Part shown: positions 1 to 7,996 of the stretch, one piece after another
Layout of the letters: each line of letters begins with the position of its first letter
Numbering within the stretch: position 1 is the first letter of the stretch
Assembly (NCBI GenBank): GCA_965238045.1
Contig: CBDEGU010000004.1
Span: 1-43,790 of the forward strand
Length of the DNA stretch: 43,790 nucleotides
Reading direction: 5' to 3'
From: CBDEGU01 sp965238045
GTDB taxonomy: Bacteria; Acidobacteriota; Terriglobia; Bryobacterales; UBA6623
Translations under genes and position numbers: made by a program
Notes under the pieces: model-generated
The model's database searches: none
What the model was told of the DNA's origin: nothing
What the model saw: the letters and a program-made list of their open reading frames with translations, nothing else

Positions 1-27
1 TGCCTCCCAGCCAATCAATTCAGCAGC

Positions 28-579
28 TTACGGTCGCTTGCGCCCGCTTCCTCCTTTCCAGATGGGTCGAGTGTGCCCAAACTGTGCCCGCTCTTTGTCC
101 TCGATGTAGGCTTCAAGACGCCTCGCGGCGTCGTGGAGATCTCGCTCGCTGACGACGTTGTAGCGGTCGAAGACCGACCTCGTCTTGTGACCGCTGATTC
201 GCATCGCGACCACTTCCGGCACCCCGGCCCGAATGAGGTTCCTGAGACCGCTCCGCCGGAGGTCGTGAAACAGTTTGCGGACTCCTCCCTCAGAATCGTG
301 CAGGCCCGCCGCAAGGCAGGCGGTGTTCCACGAGCGGTAGAAGTTAGCCACCTTCCGCCCATCCGCGCGAAAGAACACCCATGGACAATCAGGGAACCGT
401 GCCTCACGTAGGGACCGCTGTATCGAGAGCACTTCATGAAGCTCTCGCGTCAGCGGCGGAATTCGAGCCTCATCGTTCTTCGTCTCTCCCGGCTCGAGCC
501 GCACGACGCGCTCGGCAAGATCAACTTGCGACCACAGAAGTCGAAAAGTCGGGGACAGGCTACGACTTTTGGGGTCCAC
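28..579 (-). pseudogene. Tyrosine recombinase/phage integrase, C-terminal fragment
   Basis: Catalytic-domain remnant of a site-specific tyrosine recombinase. Visible active-site residues are the HDLR box (H105, R108), the SGHK box (H131) and the nucleophile in FDRYNVV (Y140), with the usual spacing to the C terminus. The N-terminal DNA-binding domain and the first catalytic arginine, which normally precedes the LLWSQVDL stretch, are missing. The first 12 or so residues of the open frame come from the dispersed repeat at 548-585, so the GTG at 579 is not the original start; true integrase sequence begins near 543. The fragment should be inactive. It marks an old integrated element, but no tRNA or attachment site is visible in the 27 bases to its left. 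Confidence 0.8.
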
Positions 580-585
580 TCCAGA
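548..585 (-). repeat. Dispersed REP-like repeat, copy 1
   Basis: On the minus strand this reads CTGGAGTGGACCCC, a 13-base spacer, then TGTCCCCGAC. The same first core recurs at six other places in the window and the second core recurs near 12408 and 15396. This copy lies exactly where the integrase reading frame loses its N terminus and 8 bases from the end of pntB. Confidence 0.6.
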
Positions 586-592
586 GTTGGCG

Positions 593-1978
593 CTACGACT
601 CCCTGAGCGCCGCGATCAACTCGCGCACCATCTTTTCCCCATCGCCGAACAGCATCAGCGCATTGCCGGCGGCGAAAAGCTTGTTGGGAATGCCGGCGAA
701 GCCAGGGCTCAGGCTGCGCTTGATGACGATCACCGTCCGCGCTTTGTCCACGTCGAGGATCGGCATGCCGTAGATCGGGCTGTCTTTCTCGTCACGCGCC
801 GCGGGGTTGACGACATCGTTGGCCCCGATGACGATGGCGACATCGGTCTGCGTGAAGGTTGGATTCACCTGGTCCATGTCGAAGAGCTGATCGTAGGGCA
901 CGTCGGCTTCGGCCAGCAAGACGTTCATATGTCCAGGCATGCGCCCCGCCACCGGGTGGATGGCATAGCGAATTTTCACTTCCCGCTCCCGCAGCAGATT
1001 GGCCAGATCGCGCACGGCGTGTTGCGCTTGCGCGACGGCCATTCCGTAGCCCGGAACGAACGTCACCGAGCGCGCGGATTCGAGAATCATCGCCGCTTCT
1101 TCGGCGGAAGTACTCTTGACGCCGCTCTGGTAGACTTCGTCGGCCGCGGGTCCCGTGCCCGCCGTTGCTCCGAAGTCTCCCGAGAGCACATCCCACAGCG
1201 ACCGGTTCATCGCCCGGCACATGACCCGGGTCAGGATAAATCCCGACGCGCCGACCAGCGAGCCGGCAATGATGAGCACATTATTGCTGAGGACAAAGCC
1301 CGTCGCCGCCGCCGCCAGCCCGGAACAGGAGTTCAGCAGCGCGATCACGACCGGCATGTCCGCTCCCCCGATAGGGACCGAGAACAATACGCCATAGGCA
1401 GCGGCGGCCGCCGTCAGAGTCCAGAAGGCCCAAACCGCGCTGGGGTTGTAGATGTAATAGCCGCCGAGCAGCAGCATGGCGGCGACACAGACAAAGTTCA
1501 CCGCCCGCAGAAGTGGGCCGCGCGGCGCCCACGAAAGCGATCCCCGCAGTTTGGCCCAAGCGACCAGGCTGCCGGTCATCGTCGCGGCACCGATGATCGA
1601 ACTGGCGACGCCCGCGGTGTGGATCTGCACCTCGGCCACTCCGGTGATCATCTCCGGCGCGGCCACCACCGTCGCCGCCACCAGCGCCGAGGCGCCGCCG
1701 CCGAAACCGTTGAACGCCGCCACAAGTTCCGGCATCGCCGTGAGCGGAACTTTCAGCGCCGATACGGCCCCGATCACCGATCCCGCCACCAGGCCCGCCA
1801 GGATGAGTTCGAAACTCAGGATCTGCTGGTCCAATAGCGTCGCCGCCACGGCCACCAGCATTCCCGCCGCTCCGAGCAGGTTTCCGCGCCTGGCGGTGCG
1901 GGGAGAGGTCAGGCCCCCCAGCCCGACGATGAAAAGAATCGACGCCAGCAGGTAGGCGATATTGATCAAATTCTGCAC
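593..1978 (-). CDS. pntB: NAD(P) transhydrogenase subunit beta
   Basis: Beta subunit of the proton-translocating transhydrogenase, which uses the proton gradient to reduce NADP+ with NADH. The 461-residue length is normal for PntB. The N-terminal part is a series of hydrophobic helices. The C-terminal third is the NADP(H)-binding domain III, with PGYGMAVAQAQ and GANDVVNPAA motifs typical of the family. The start is GTG at 1978, 12 bases after the end of the pntAB gene; the upstream ribosome site is weak, which suggests translational coupling. It is the last gene of a pntAA-pntAB-pntB operon. The sequence looks intact and I see no plausible alternative function. Confidence 0.97.
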   Translation of the reverse strand: MQNLINIAYLLASILFIVGLGGLTSPRTARRGNLLGAAGMLVAVAATLLDQQILSFELILAGLVAGSVIGAVSALKVPLTAMPELVAAFNGFGGGASALVAATVVAAPEMITGVAEVQIHTAGVASSIIGAATMTGSLVAWAKLRGSLSWAPRGPLLRAVNFVCVAAMLLLGGYYIYNPSAVWAFWTLTAAAAAYGVLFSVPIGGADMPVVIALLNSCSGLAAAATGFVLSNNVLIIAGSLVGASGFILTRVMCRAMNRSLWDVLSGDFGATAGTGPAADEVYQSGVKSTSAEEAAMILESARSVTFVPGYGMAVAQAQHAVRDLANLLREREVKIRYAIHPVAGRMPGHMNVLLAEADVPYDQLFDMDQVNPTFTQTDVAIVIGANDVVNPAARDEKDSPIYGMPILDVDKARTVIVIKRSLSPGFAGIPNKLFAAGNALMLFGDGEKMVRELIAALRES

Positions 1979-1990
1979 GACGCAAATCCG

Positions 1991-2272
1991 CTAGTGCTTG
2001 CTCTTGAACATGGAAAGCATGCGGTGAGTGACCAGAAATCCGCCCACCACGTTGATCGTGGCCAGAATCAGCGCCCCCAGTCCCAAGTAGGTTGCAAGAT
2101 CGCCGCGGCCGGCCCCGGTCGCCACCAGCGCTCCCACCACGGTGATCCCCGAAATGGCGTTCGCGCCCGACATCAGCGGCGTGTGCAAGGTCGGCGGGAT
2201 CTTGGTGATGATCTCGAATCCGACGAATACCGCCAGCATAAAAATGGTCAGGGCAAGGATGAATGCTTCCAT
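1991..2272 (-). CDS. pntAB: NAD(P) transhydrogenase subunit alpha part 2
   Basis: Small membrane subunit of 93 residues that supplies the domain II helices of the alpha chain in bacteria where alpha is split in two. It is almost entirely hydrophobic, with three or so membrane segments, and carries the family stretch TLHTPLMSGANAISG. ATG start at 2272 lies two bases after the pntAA stop codon, so the two are co-transcribed and probably translationally coupled. It assembles in the inner membrane with PntAA (NAD-binding) and PntB. Confidence 0.96.
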   Translation of the reverse strand: MEAFILALTIFMLAVFVGFEIITKIPPTLHTPLMSGANAISGITVVGALVATGAGRGDLATYLGLGALILATINVVGGFLVTHRMLSMFKSKH

Positions 2273-2274
2273 GG

Positions 2275-3429
2275 CTAGGGCGTCTCCTCGAGCGCCTTCT
2301 TGACGGCCGGATGGCTGATCTCGCCCGCCCGCGTCACCAGCGTGCCCGCGATGATGTCGTCCTCAAGGTTGACGTTCGCGGCCCCATCTTCGAGCAGCAA
2401 GTCAAGAAAGGCAGTCATGTTCTTCGAATACATTTGACTGGCGTGGTAGGCGGCTTTCGAGGCCAGGTTGAGGGTCCCGATCACGGTGATCCCGCGATAG
2501 TCCACAACTTCGCCGGGCTGCGTGACGGCGCAATTGCCGCCTTGTTCCGCGGCCAGATCGACGACAATCGCGCCAGGCCGCAGATGTTGTGTCATCTCCT
2601 CGGTAATCAGAACCGGGGCCCGCTTGCCCGGAACCGCCGCCGTCGTGATGACGATGTCCACCGACTCAAGATGCTTCGCCATCAGCTCCTGTTGCCGCTG
2701 GTAGAACTCTTTCGACTGCTGGGCCGCGTAGCCGTCCTTTCCCTCGGCCGCCTCGAGGTCGAACTCGACAAACCGGGCACCCAAACTTTCCACCTGTTCT
2801 TTAACTTCTGGCCGGATGTCATAGCCCTCCACCACGGCGCCCAGCCGCTTGGCCGTCGCGATGGCCTGCAGGCCCGCCACGCCCGCGCCGATCACGAGCA
2901 CCCTTGCGGGCGCCATGGTTCCGGCCGCGGTCATCATCAGGGGAAAGATCTTCGCCGAGGCCGCGGCGGCGAGCAGCACCGCCTCATAGCCGGCGATATT
3001 GGCCATCGAACTCAGCGCGTCCATGCCTTGCGCCCGCGTCGTGCGCGGAATCAGCTCCATGGCGAACGCCGTCACACCCCGCTCGGCGAGCGACCGCATC
3101 ACTTCGGGTTGCGCCAAGGGCTCGAGAAATCCAGCCACGATGGCGCCCTGCTTGAGACGGTCGAGATCCCCCGCCGGAAAGCCGGGGTCGGCGCCCGGTC
3201 CGCGCACCGCCAGAACGATATCGGCTTCACTGAGCAGTCTCGCGCGGTCCGCCTCGATTCTCGCGCCCTCTGCTTCGTAGTCGCCGTCGGCGTGCAGGGC
3301 GCCGGTTCCGGCGGAAGCCTCCACGGCCACCTCGACTCCCTCGTGCTTTCTAAGAGAGGCGACGCCCGGGGGGATGAGCGCGACTCGATTCTCTCCGGGG
3401 AAGCCTTCTTTGAGGACCGCAACGATCAT
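2275..3429 (-). CDS. pntAA: NAD(P) transhydrogenase subunit alpha part 1
   Basis: NAD(H)-binding domain I of the proton-translocating transhydrogenase, 384 residues, related to alanine dehydrogenase. The dinucleotide-binding loop is visible as VIGAGVAGLQAIATAKRLGA, and the N terminus MIVAVLKEGFPGENRVAL matches the alanine dehydrogenase/PNT N-terminal pattern. The ATG at 3429 is preceded by a GGAAAG ribosome site. It is the first gene of the operon with pntAB and pntB. The upstream 340 bases are shared divergently with the M28 peptidase gene. The complex supplies NADPH for biosynthesis and redox defence. Confidence 0.97.
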   Translation of the reverse strand: MIVAVLKEGFPGENRVALIPPGVASLRKHEGVEVAVEASAGTGALHADGDYEAEGARIEADRARLLSEADIVLAVRGPGADPGFPAGDLDRLKQGAIVAGFLEPLAQPEVMRSLAERGVTAFAMELIPRTTRAQGMDALSSMANIAGYEAVLLAAAASAKIFPLMMTAAGTMAPARVLVIGAGVAGLQAIATAKRLGAVVEGYDIRPEVKEQVESLGARFVEFDLEAAEGKDGYAAQQSKEFYQRQQELMAKHLESVDIVITTAAVPGKRAPVLITEEMTQHLRPGAIVVDLAAEQGGNCAVTQPGEVVDYRGITVIGTLNLASKAAYHASQMYSKNMTAFLDLLLEDGAANVNLEDDIIAGTLVTRAGEISHPAVKKALEETP

Positions 3430-3770
3430 GATCTTGTCTTTCCGAACCTGGCAGCGGTGAGTCTGTGCGCCGGCGAGTTTGCAAACGCGGATTCTAGCGA
3501 CAGTTGATTTTAGAAACAGCTGGTTTTAGAAGTAGTGGATTCCAGAAAAAATGCCGCGCCCGCCGGCGTCCCATCCGTTTCACTGATGCCGCCGAACCTG
3601 AACCGCCGAAAATGACCGGAGCCTTGCGGGAGCCGCCTCGTCCTGTTAGCTCGCCCGCCGCTAGTTGGCGAGCCAACCTTTCCTGTCCTTGCGGGAACGA
3701 ATCGCGTATCTTAAGATAACCCCAACCTGAAGATCAAGCGAAAATCCATCTGCCCCAATATCAATCCACC
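3430..3770. promoter_or_regulatory. Divergent intergenic region with a 12-bp palindrome
   Basis: This gene-free stretch separates the leftward pnt operon from the rightward M28 peptidase gene and must hold both promoters. The only clear structure is a perfect 12-bp palindrome, TATCTTAAGATA, at 3707-3718, about 50 bases before the peptidase start. It could be an operator. No convincing -35/-10 pair was identified, and short open frames here have no recognisable features. Confidence 0.35.
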
Positions 3771-5462
3771 ATGAAACTTCCTGCACTCACCATTCTCGCA
3801 CTCTTGCCCTGCCTGTTGCTCGCCCAGGGTCCCACGCGGAACCCCGCCCAGGACCCCGCGCTGAATAACGTTGACCTGCGAACCGTTCACCGTATCAAGC
3901 AGGAAGCCTTCAAGAATTCACAAGTGATGGACCACCTATTCTATCTCGTGGACGTCCACGGGCCTCGTCTGACAGGCTAGCCGGGCTTCCAAGGGGCCGC
4001 AGACTTCGCCGTGGAGCGTATGAAGAAATGGGGACTCGAGAATGTCCGTCAAGAGAAATGGGGACCGTTCGGACAGGGCTGGTCGTATCAAAGATTCTCG
4101 GCGCACCTGATCCAGCCGCGATACGAAGCTTTGATCGGCGTCCCCATGGCCTGGAGCCCCGGCACCAAGGGAGTCGTCAAGGGCAGGCCCATACTCGCGC
4201 CCTTGAAGTCGCACCGTATCTTGAAACGCCGCGAGGCCGGGATCGACGCTTACATCAAGAAATACCGCGGCACGCTCGGTGGAAAGATCGTGATGATCCG
4301 CCCTCTCAAAGACGTCAACCTCAGCGACCGGATGCTCTATCATCGCTATTCCGGCGAGGAACTCATCCGCCGCGCTGAAGCGCCGGCTCCGGCGCCGCCG
4401 ATCCAGTTCGACGACCCCGAACTCGAAATCCCGGAAGACCCCGAGAAGCGCCGTAACTTCTTCGCCCAGGCGCCCGCCTGGTTTCAGCGCTACTATCGCG
4501 ACGAGCGGCGCCGGGTCCAGAACAAACTAAACAAATTTCTCGCCCAAGAGGGTCCGCTCCTGGTCATCCACCCCGCCAGCCGCGGCGACGGCGGCACGGT
4601 CTTTCCTCCGCGCGCCGGCACGCGCTTCGTGGAAGACCCCGTGCCGCCCCCGTCGATTGCCATGACCCCGGAGCATTACAACCGCATCTTTCGCCTTGCC
4701 GAGAAACAACTTCCGGTCGTCGTGGAGGTCGAAACCCAGACGCGGTTTCACCGGCGGACGCTCGACTCGATCAATGTCATCGGCGAATTGCCTGGCGGCG
4801 GCGACGGTAATGGAAACGAGGACGAGATCGTGATGATCGGCGCTCACCTGGACTCGGTCGCGCCCGGTCTCGGCGCCACCGACAACGCCGCCGGCTGCGC
4901 GGTGATGATGGAAGTCATGCGCATTCTCAAGACCCTCGATCTCCGGCTCGCCCGCACGGTGCGCATCGCGCTTTGGGGGGGCGAGGAGCAGGGTCTTCGC
5001 GGCTCGAAAGCCTACGTCAAGGAACACTTCGCCGATCCCGAGACGATGCAGCTAACCGGGGAACACGGCAAGCTCGCCGCCTACTTCAATCTCGACAACG
5101 GTACAGGAAAAATCCGGGGAGTCTACTTGCAGGGCAACGATATGGTTCGCCCCGTGTTCAAGGTCTGGCTCGAGCCCTTCGCCGATCTGGGAGCAACCAC
5201 GCTTTCGATTCGCAACACCGGAGGCACCGATCACTTGCCGTTCAACGAAGTCGGGTTGCCCGCTTTTCAGTTCATTCAGGATTCGGTGGAATACGAAACC
5301 CGCACGCATCATTCGAATATGGACATTTACGACCGCATCCAGCCCAGCGACCTGATGCAGGCCTCGGCCATCATCGCGTCCTTCGTCTATCAGGCCGCGA
5401 ACCGGGCCGAGAAACTGCCCCGCAAGCCGCTCCCGAAACCACCGCCAAAACGGCCGGAATAG
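3771..5462 (+). pseudogene. Exported M28-family metallopeptidase, interrupted by one amber codon
   Basis: Zinc aminopeptidase-like protein of about 564 codons with an N-terminal signal peptide (MKLPALTILALLPCLLLA). The M28 metal site is complete: HLD (H359, D361), D371 in GATDNAAG, E405-E406 in GGEEQG, D442 in NLDNG and the histidines of THHSNMD near residue 513. Codon 70 (3978-3980) is TAG, within VHGPRLTG-stop-PGFQ. Family members, as I recall them, have serine in this LTGSP position, so a TCG to TAG change would explain it. Both halves are in the same frame with nothing else broken. Without readthrough only a 69-residue exported peptide is made, and the catalytic part has no good restart site. 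It could be a recent mutation, an assembly error or genuine readthrough. Confidence 0.88.
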
Positions 5463-5518
5463 CGGCGCCGGAAAGCACCCCCGGCCCCGCCCGCCCATCT
5501 GCGAGAATGAGGACAGTT

Positions 5519-6628
5519 ATGGCAGGGGACCTCATTGCCGTCGCGATGAGCGGGGGCGTGGACAGCTCCGCCGTCGCCGGGCTGCTCCAGGAGCGAGACC
5601 AGCCCATCGTCGGCGCGACGATGCAGCTTTGGAACCAGCGGCGGTTCCCGGAATTGACGCCCGCGGGCGCGGTGTCGGGCCGCTGCTGCTCACTCGATGA
5701 CCTCTACGATGCGCGTCAGGTGGCCGAGCATCTGGGCATTCCCCATTACGTCGTCGATTTCGAGGAGCGCTTCGAGCGCGAAGTGGTCCAGCCCTTCGTG
5801 AACGACTATCTTTCCGGGCGTACGCCCATCCCCTGTACGCTGTGCAACAACTACATCAAGTTCGACCAGTTTCTCCAGATGGCCCGGCAGGTCGGCGCCG
5901 AGAAGATCGCCACCGGCCACTATGTGCGCGCCGGACGGGATGAGTCCACCGGGCGCTACCTGCTGCGGCGGGGCATCGACACCTCGCGGGATCAGTCGTA
6001 CTTTCTGTTCGGTCTGACGCAGGAACAGCTCTCGCGGTCGCTGTTCCCCATCGGCGCCATGGAGAAGTCCCAGGTGCGGGTGCTGGCCGGGCGGCTCGGC
6101 ATCCCGGTCGCGCACAAGAGCGAGAGTCACGAAATCTGCTTCGTGCCCAACGGCGATTACGCCCGCTTCGTCGAACTGTATCTCGAGCAAATGGGCGCCC
6201 CTCACGATGGCGTCGCCGGAGAGATCGTCACCCTCGATGGCAAGGTGCTGGGCGAACACTCCGGCATCCACCACTACACGGTCGGACAACGCCGCGGACT
6301 AGGCGTGGCCACGGGCAAGCCGATGTATGTCGTAAAGATCGAGCCCGCCAGCAAGAAGGTCTTCGTGGGTCCGCCGGAAGAGCTGCGGACGAAACGCTTT
6401 CGCGTGCGGGAGGTGAACTGGGTTTCGGTCGCCGAGCCCCGCGCGGCGGCGCGCTTCGAGGTCAAGATTCGCCACCAATTCACGCCGGTCCCGGCCGAGG
6501 TGCGTCCGCTGGGCGAGGCGGGCCGGGCGGAAGTAGAGTTCGATGAGCCGCAAAGGGCCGTGACGCCGGGTCAGGGCGCCGTTTTTTACGACGGGGACCT
6601 GGTGGTCGGCGGCGGCTGGATCGAGTAG
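5519..6628 (+). CDS. mnmA: tRNA-specific 2-thiouridylase MnmA
   Basis: Thiolates the wobble uridine (U34) of Lys, Glu and Gln tRNAs in the cytoplasm, using ATP and a persulfide relay. The 369-residue protein has the PP-loop AMSGGVDSSAVAGLL near its N terminus, the catalytic cysteine in PCTLCNNYIKF and the second in SHEICFVPNGDY, followed by the C-terminal beta-barrel region (HHYTVGQRRGLG). The ATG at 5519 is chosen because GAGGA lies five bases upstream; an in-frame ATG at 5507 is the alternative. It follows the broken M28 gene by 56 bases on the same strand. The gene looks intact. Confidence 0.97.
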   Translation: MAGDLIAVAMSGGVDSSAVAGLLQERDQPIVGATMQLWNQRRFPELTPAGAVSGRCCSLDDLYDARQVAEHLGIPHYVVDFEERFEREVVQPFVNDYLSGRTPIPCTLCNNYIKFDQFLQMARQVGAEKIATGHYVRAGRDESTGRYLLRRGIDTSRDQSYFLFGLTQEQLSRSLFPIGAMEKSQVRVLAGRLGIPVAHKSESHEICFVPNGDYARFVELYLEQMGAPHDGVAGEIVTLDGKVLGEHSGIHHYTVGQRRGLGVATGKPMYVVKIEPASKKVFVGPPEELRTKRFRVREVNWVSVAEPRAAARFEVKIRHQFTPVPAEVRPLGEAGRAEVEFDEPQRAVTPGQGAVFYDGDLVVGGGWIE

Positions 6629-6827
6629 CCTTCCTCCCCCCGCGCCGCATTTCCGCCACCCGCTGCCGCCCGGCCATTGCCCGCGGACGGCGGCGGCTCC
6701 GAGTTGACCCTCCACGGCCAAACAGGCGCGCGCCCGCCTGCTCGTTCACGCCAATTTGTCGAACTGCCTCCGCCGTGCACTCGATCAAGCAGGATGGGAA
6801 GTTCTCCGAGAGCAGGCGAACAGGGAG

Positions 6828-7016
6828 ATGAAGAAGAGGCGATGTACGGCGGAGAAAATCATCGAAGCGCGGAAGCAGCCGCGGGCGGGCCGGAAGGTCG
6901 GCGAGTGGAGCCGGGAGCAGGGCTTGTCGATGGCGAGCACCTGCGCGTGGAAGCCGAAGTACGCCGGGCTGGCGGTGAATCAGTTGAAGCGGCTCAAGTG
7001 GCAAGAGCCGGGCTGA
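6828..7016 (+). pseudogene. IS3-family transposase OrfA fragment
   Basis: A 62-codon open frame starting MKKRRCTAEKIIEA matches the helix-turn-helix start of IS3-type OrfA (MKKRRFTAEQII pattern), continuing through the WKPKYAGL helix that corresponds to the WKxKYGGL part of the family. It ends at TGA 7016 before the leucine-zipper part, and no OrfB is seen nearby. A GGGAG ribosome site precedes the ATG. Some helix-turn-helix residues look changed (SMASTCAWKPK in place of SEATFYRWKAK). It is a relic and cannot transpose. The 200 bases upstream, after mnmA, hold nothing I recognise. Confidence 0.7.
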
Positions 7017-7055
7017 GCGAAGCAAGAGAACGTGCGCCGGCCAGCTCGCCCTCAA

Positions 7056-7087
7056 TCTCTTGGTTTCGCCTCAGAGGTCCAGTCCAG
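7056..7087 (-). repeat. Dispersed REP-like repeat, copy 2 (degenerate)
   Basis: The plus-strand text TCGCCTCAGAGGTCCAGTCC, with TCTTGG just before it, is the reverse complement of the copy at 12334 with a few mismatches. It sits between the IS3 relic and the first kinase relic. Confidence 0.5.
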
Positions 7088-7205
7088 ACGGTCCCTCGAC
7101 TATCGAAATCTCCCCGACTCAGGAGCTTGACCGGAAGCCCGTCGGATAGATTGTGCGAAGCGTTGTTTTCACCAGGAATCCCAGATACGGTAGAATCGTA
7201 CCGTC

Positions 7206-7307
7206 GTGGCAGGCCAGAGGATCAGTTACTCACGCGTCTTCGAGAAGCTCGGCGAGGGTGGGATGGGTGTGGTGTACAAGGCCGGTGTCAGGAAGAGATC
7301 CGCATGA
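7206..7307 (+). pseudogene. Serine/threonine kinase 5' end only (relic 1)
   Basis: Thirty-three codons from a GTG at 7206 encode a kinase N terminus, including FEKLGEGGMGVVYKAG, the glycine-rich ATP loop shared with the two complete kinases in this window. The similarity stops just after VYKA, where the paralogues continue with EDTKLKRP, and the frame ends at TGA 7305-7307. That TGA overlaps the ATG of the GNAT gene at 7304 (ATGA). A TAGAAT box at 7191-7196 corresponds to the TACAAT box upstream of the complete kinases. It is a fragment without kinase function, but it could serve as a translated leader for the next gene. Confidence 0.75.
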
Positions 7308-7894
7308 CCGGTTCGTCGTTCCAAACACGCATTGCTACGCGAGACGAGATGCCTCAAACAGTCGCGTGCATTGTCGCCGCGTTTGTCACTGACCCACTGG
7401 CGCGCTTCGCGTGGCCTTCCCCGCACGATTACCTTCACGCTATGCCTTCGCTTACCCGCGAGTATGCTACTGGGAGCTTCGAGCACGGGAGCGCTTTGGT
7501 TTGTGCCGACTTCGGCGGTGCCGCGCTTTGGTTACCCCCCGGCATCAGCCCGCGTATCGAGGCTCTCGCGAGGCTGTTCCGCGAGACCGTGAAGCCCGAG
7601 CGACTGGACGATGTGCTATCCGGCTTCGAGAAAATGGAGGAGTGGCGTCCGAACGAGCCCCACTGGTACCTCCCGTTTATTGGCGTTGACCCCAACGCGC
7701 AGAACAAGGGCATCGGTCGCGCACTCATGTCTTACGGTGTGTCGCGGTGCGATCGAGAGGGGCTGTTGGCCTACCTTGAGTCGACCAATCCTCGCAATAT
7801 CTCGCTGTACGAGCGCGACGGCTTCGAGGTGATGGGGGAGATTCGGGTCGGAGAGGCGCCCCTCATTACACCCATGCTGAGACGGCCGCGTTAA
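7304..7894 (+). CDS. GNAT-family N-acetyltransferase
   Basis: A 196-residue protein of the GCN5-related acetyltransferase fold. The acetyl-CoA site is seen as YLPFIGVDPNAQNKGIGRAL, with the V-x-P-x-x-Q-x-x-G-I-G pattern of motif A, followed by the motif B region YLESTNPRNISLYERDGFEV. The substrate cannot be deduced. The ATG at 7304 is chosen because the preceding sequence encodes the kinase relic in another frame and overlaps this start by ATGA. The gene is flanked by relics on its left and a symporter gene on its right, so it may be an acquired cargo gene. Confidence 0.85.
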   Translation: MTGSSFQTRIATRDEMPQTVACIVAAFVTDPLARFAWPSPHDYLHAMPSLTREYATGSFEHGSALVCADFGGAALWLPPGISPRIEALARLFRETVKPERLDDVLSGFEKMEEWRPNEPHWYLPFIGVDPNAQNKGIGRALMSYGVSRCDREGLLAYLESTNPRNISLYERDGFEVMGEIRVGEAPLITPMLRRPR

Positions 7895-7996
7895 CAAGGC
7901 GGGCCGCCGCGAAGTAGATCGAAGACTATCGCGAATTGTTAGACTCGTACAGTATGATGACAGTCGCTTCCAATAACCGCCCGTGACCAGGCTTCA

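Noticed and set aside
569..1837. A 422-codon plus-strand open frame opposite pntB
   Set aside because: It is antisense to a clear pntB gene, is rich in Arg and His as expected for high-GC shadow frames, and has no recognisable domain.
2263..3507. A 414-codon plus-strand open frame opposite pntAA
   Set aside because: Same reason: the minus strand encodes a textbook transhydrogenase alpha chain.
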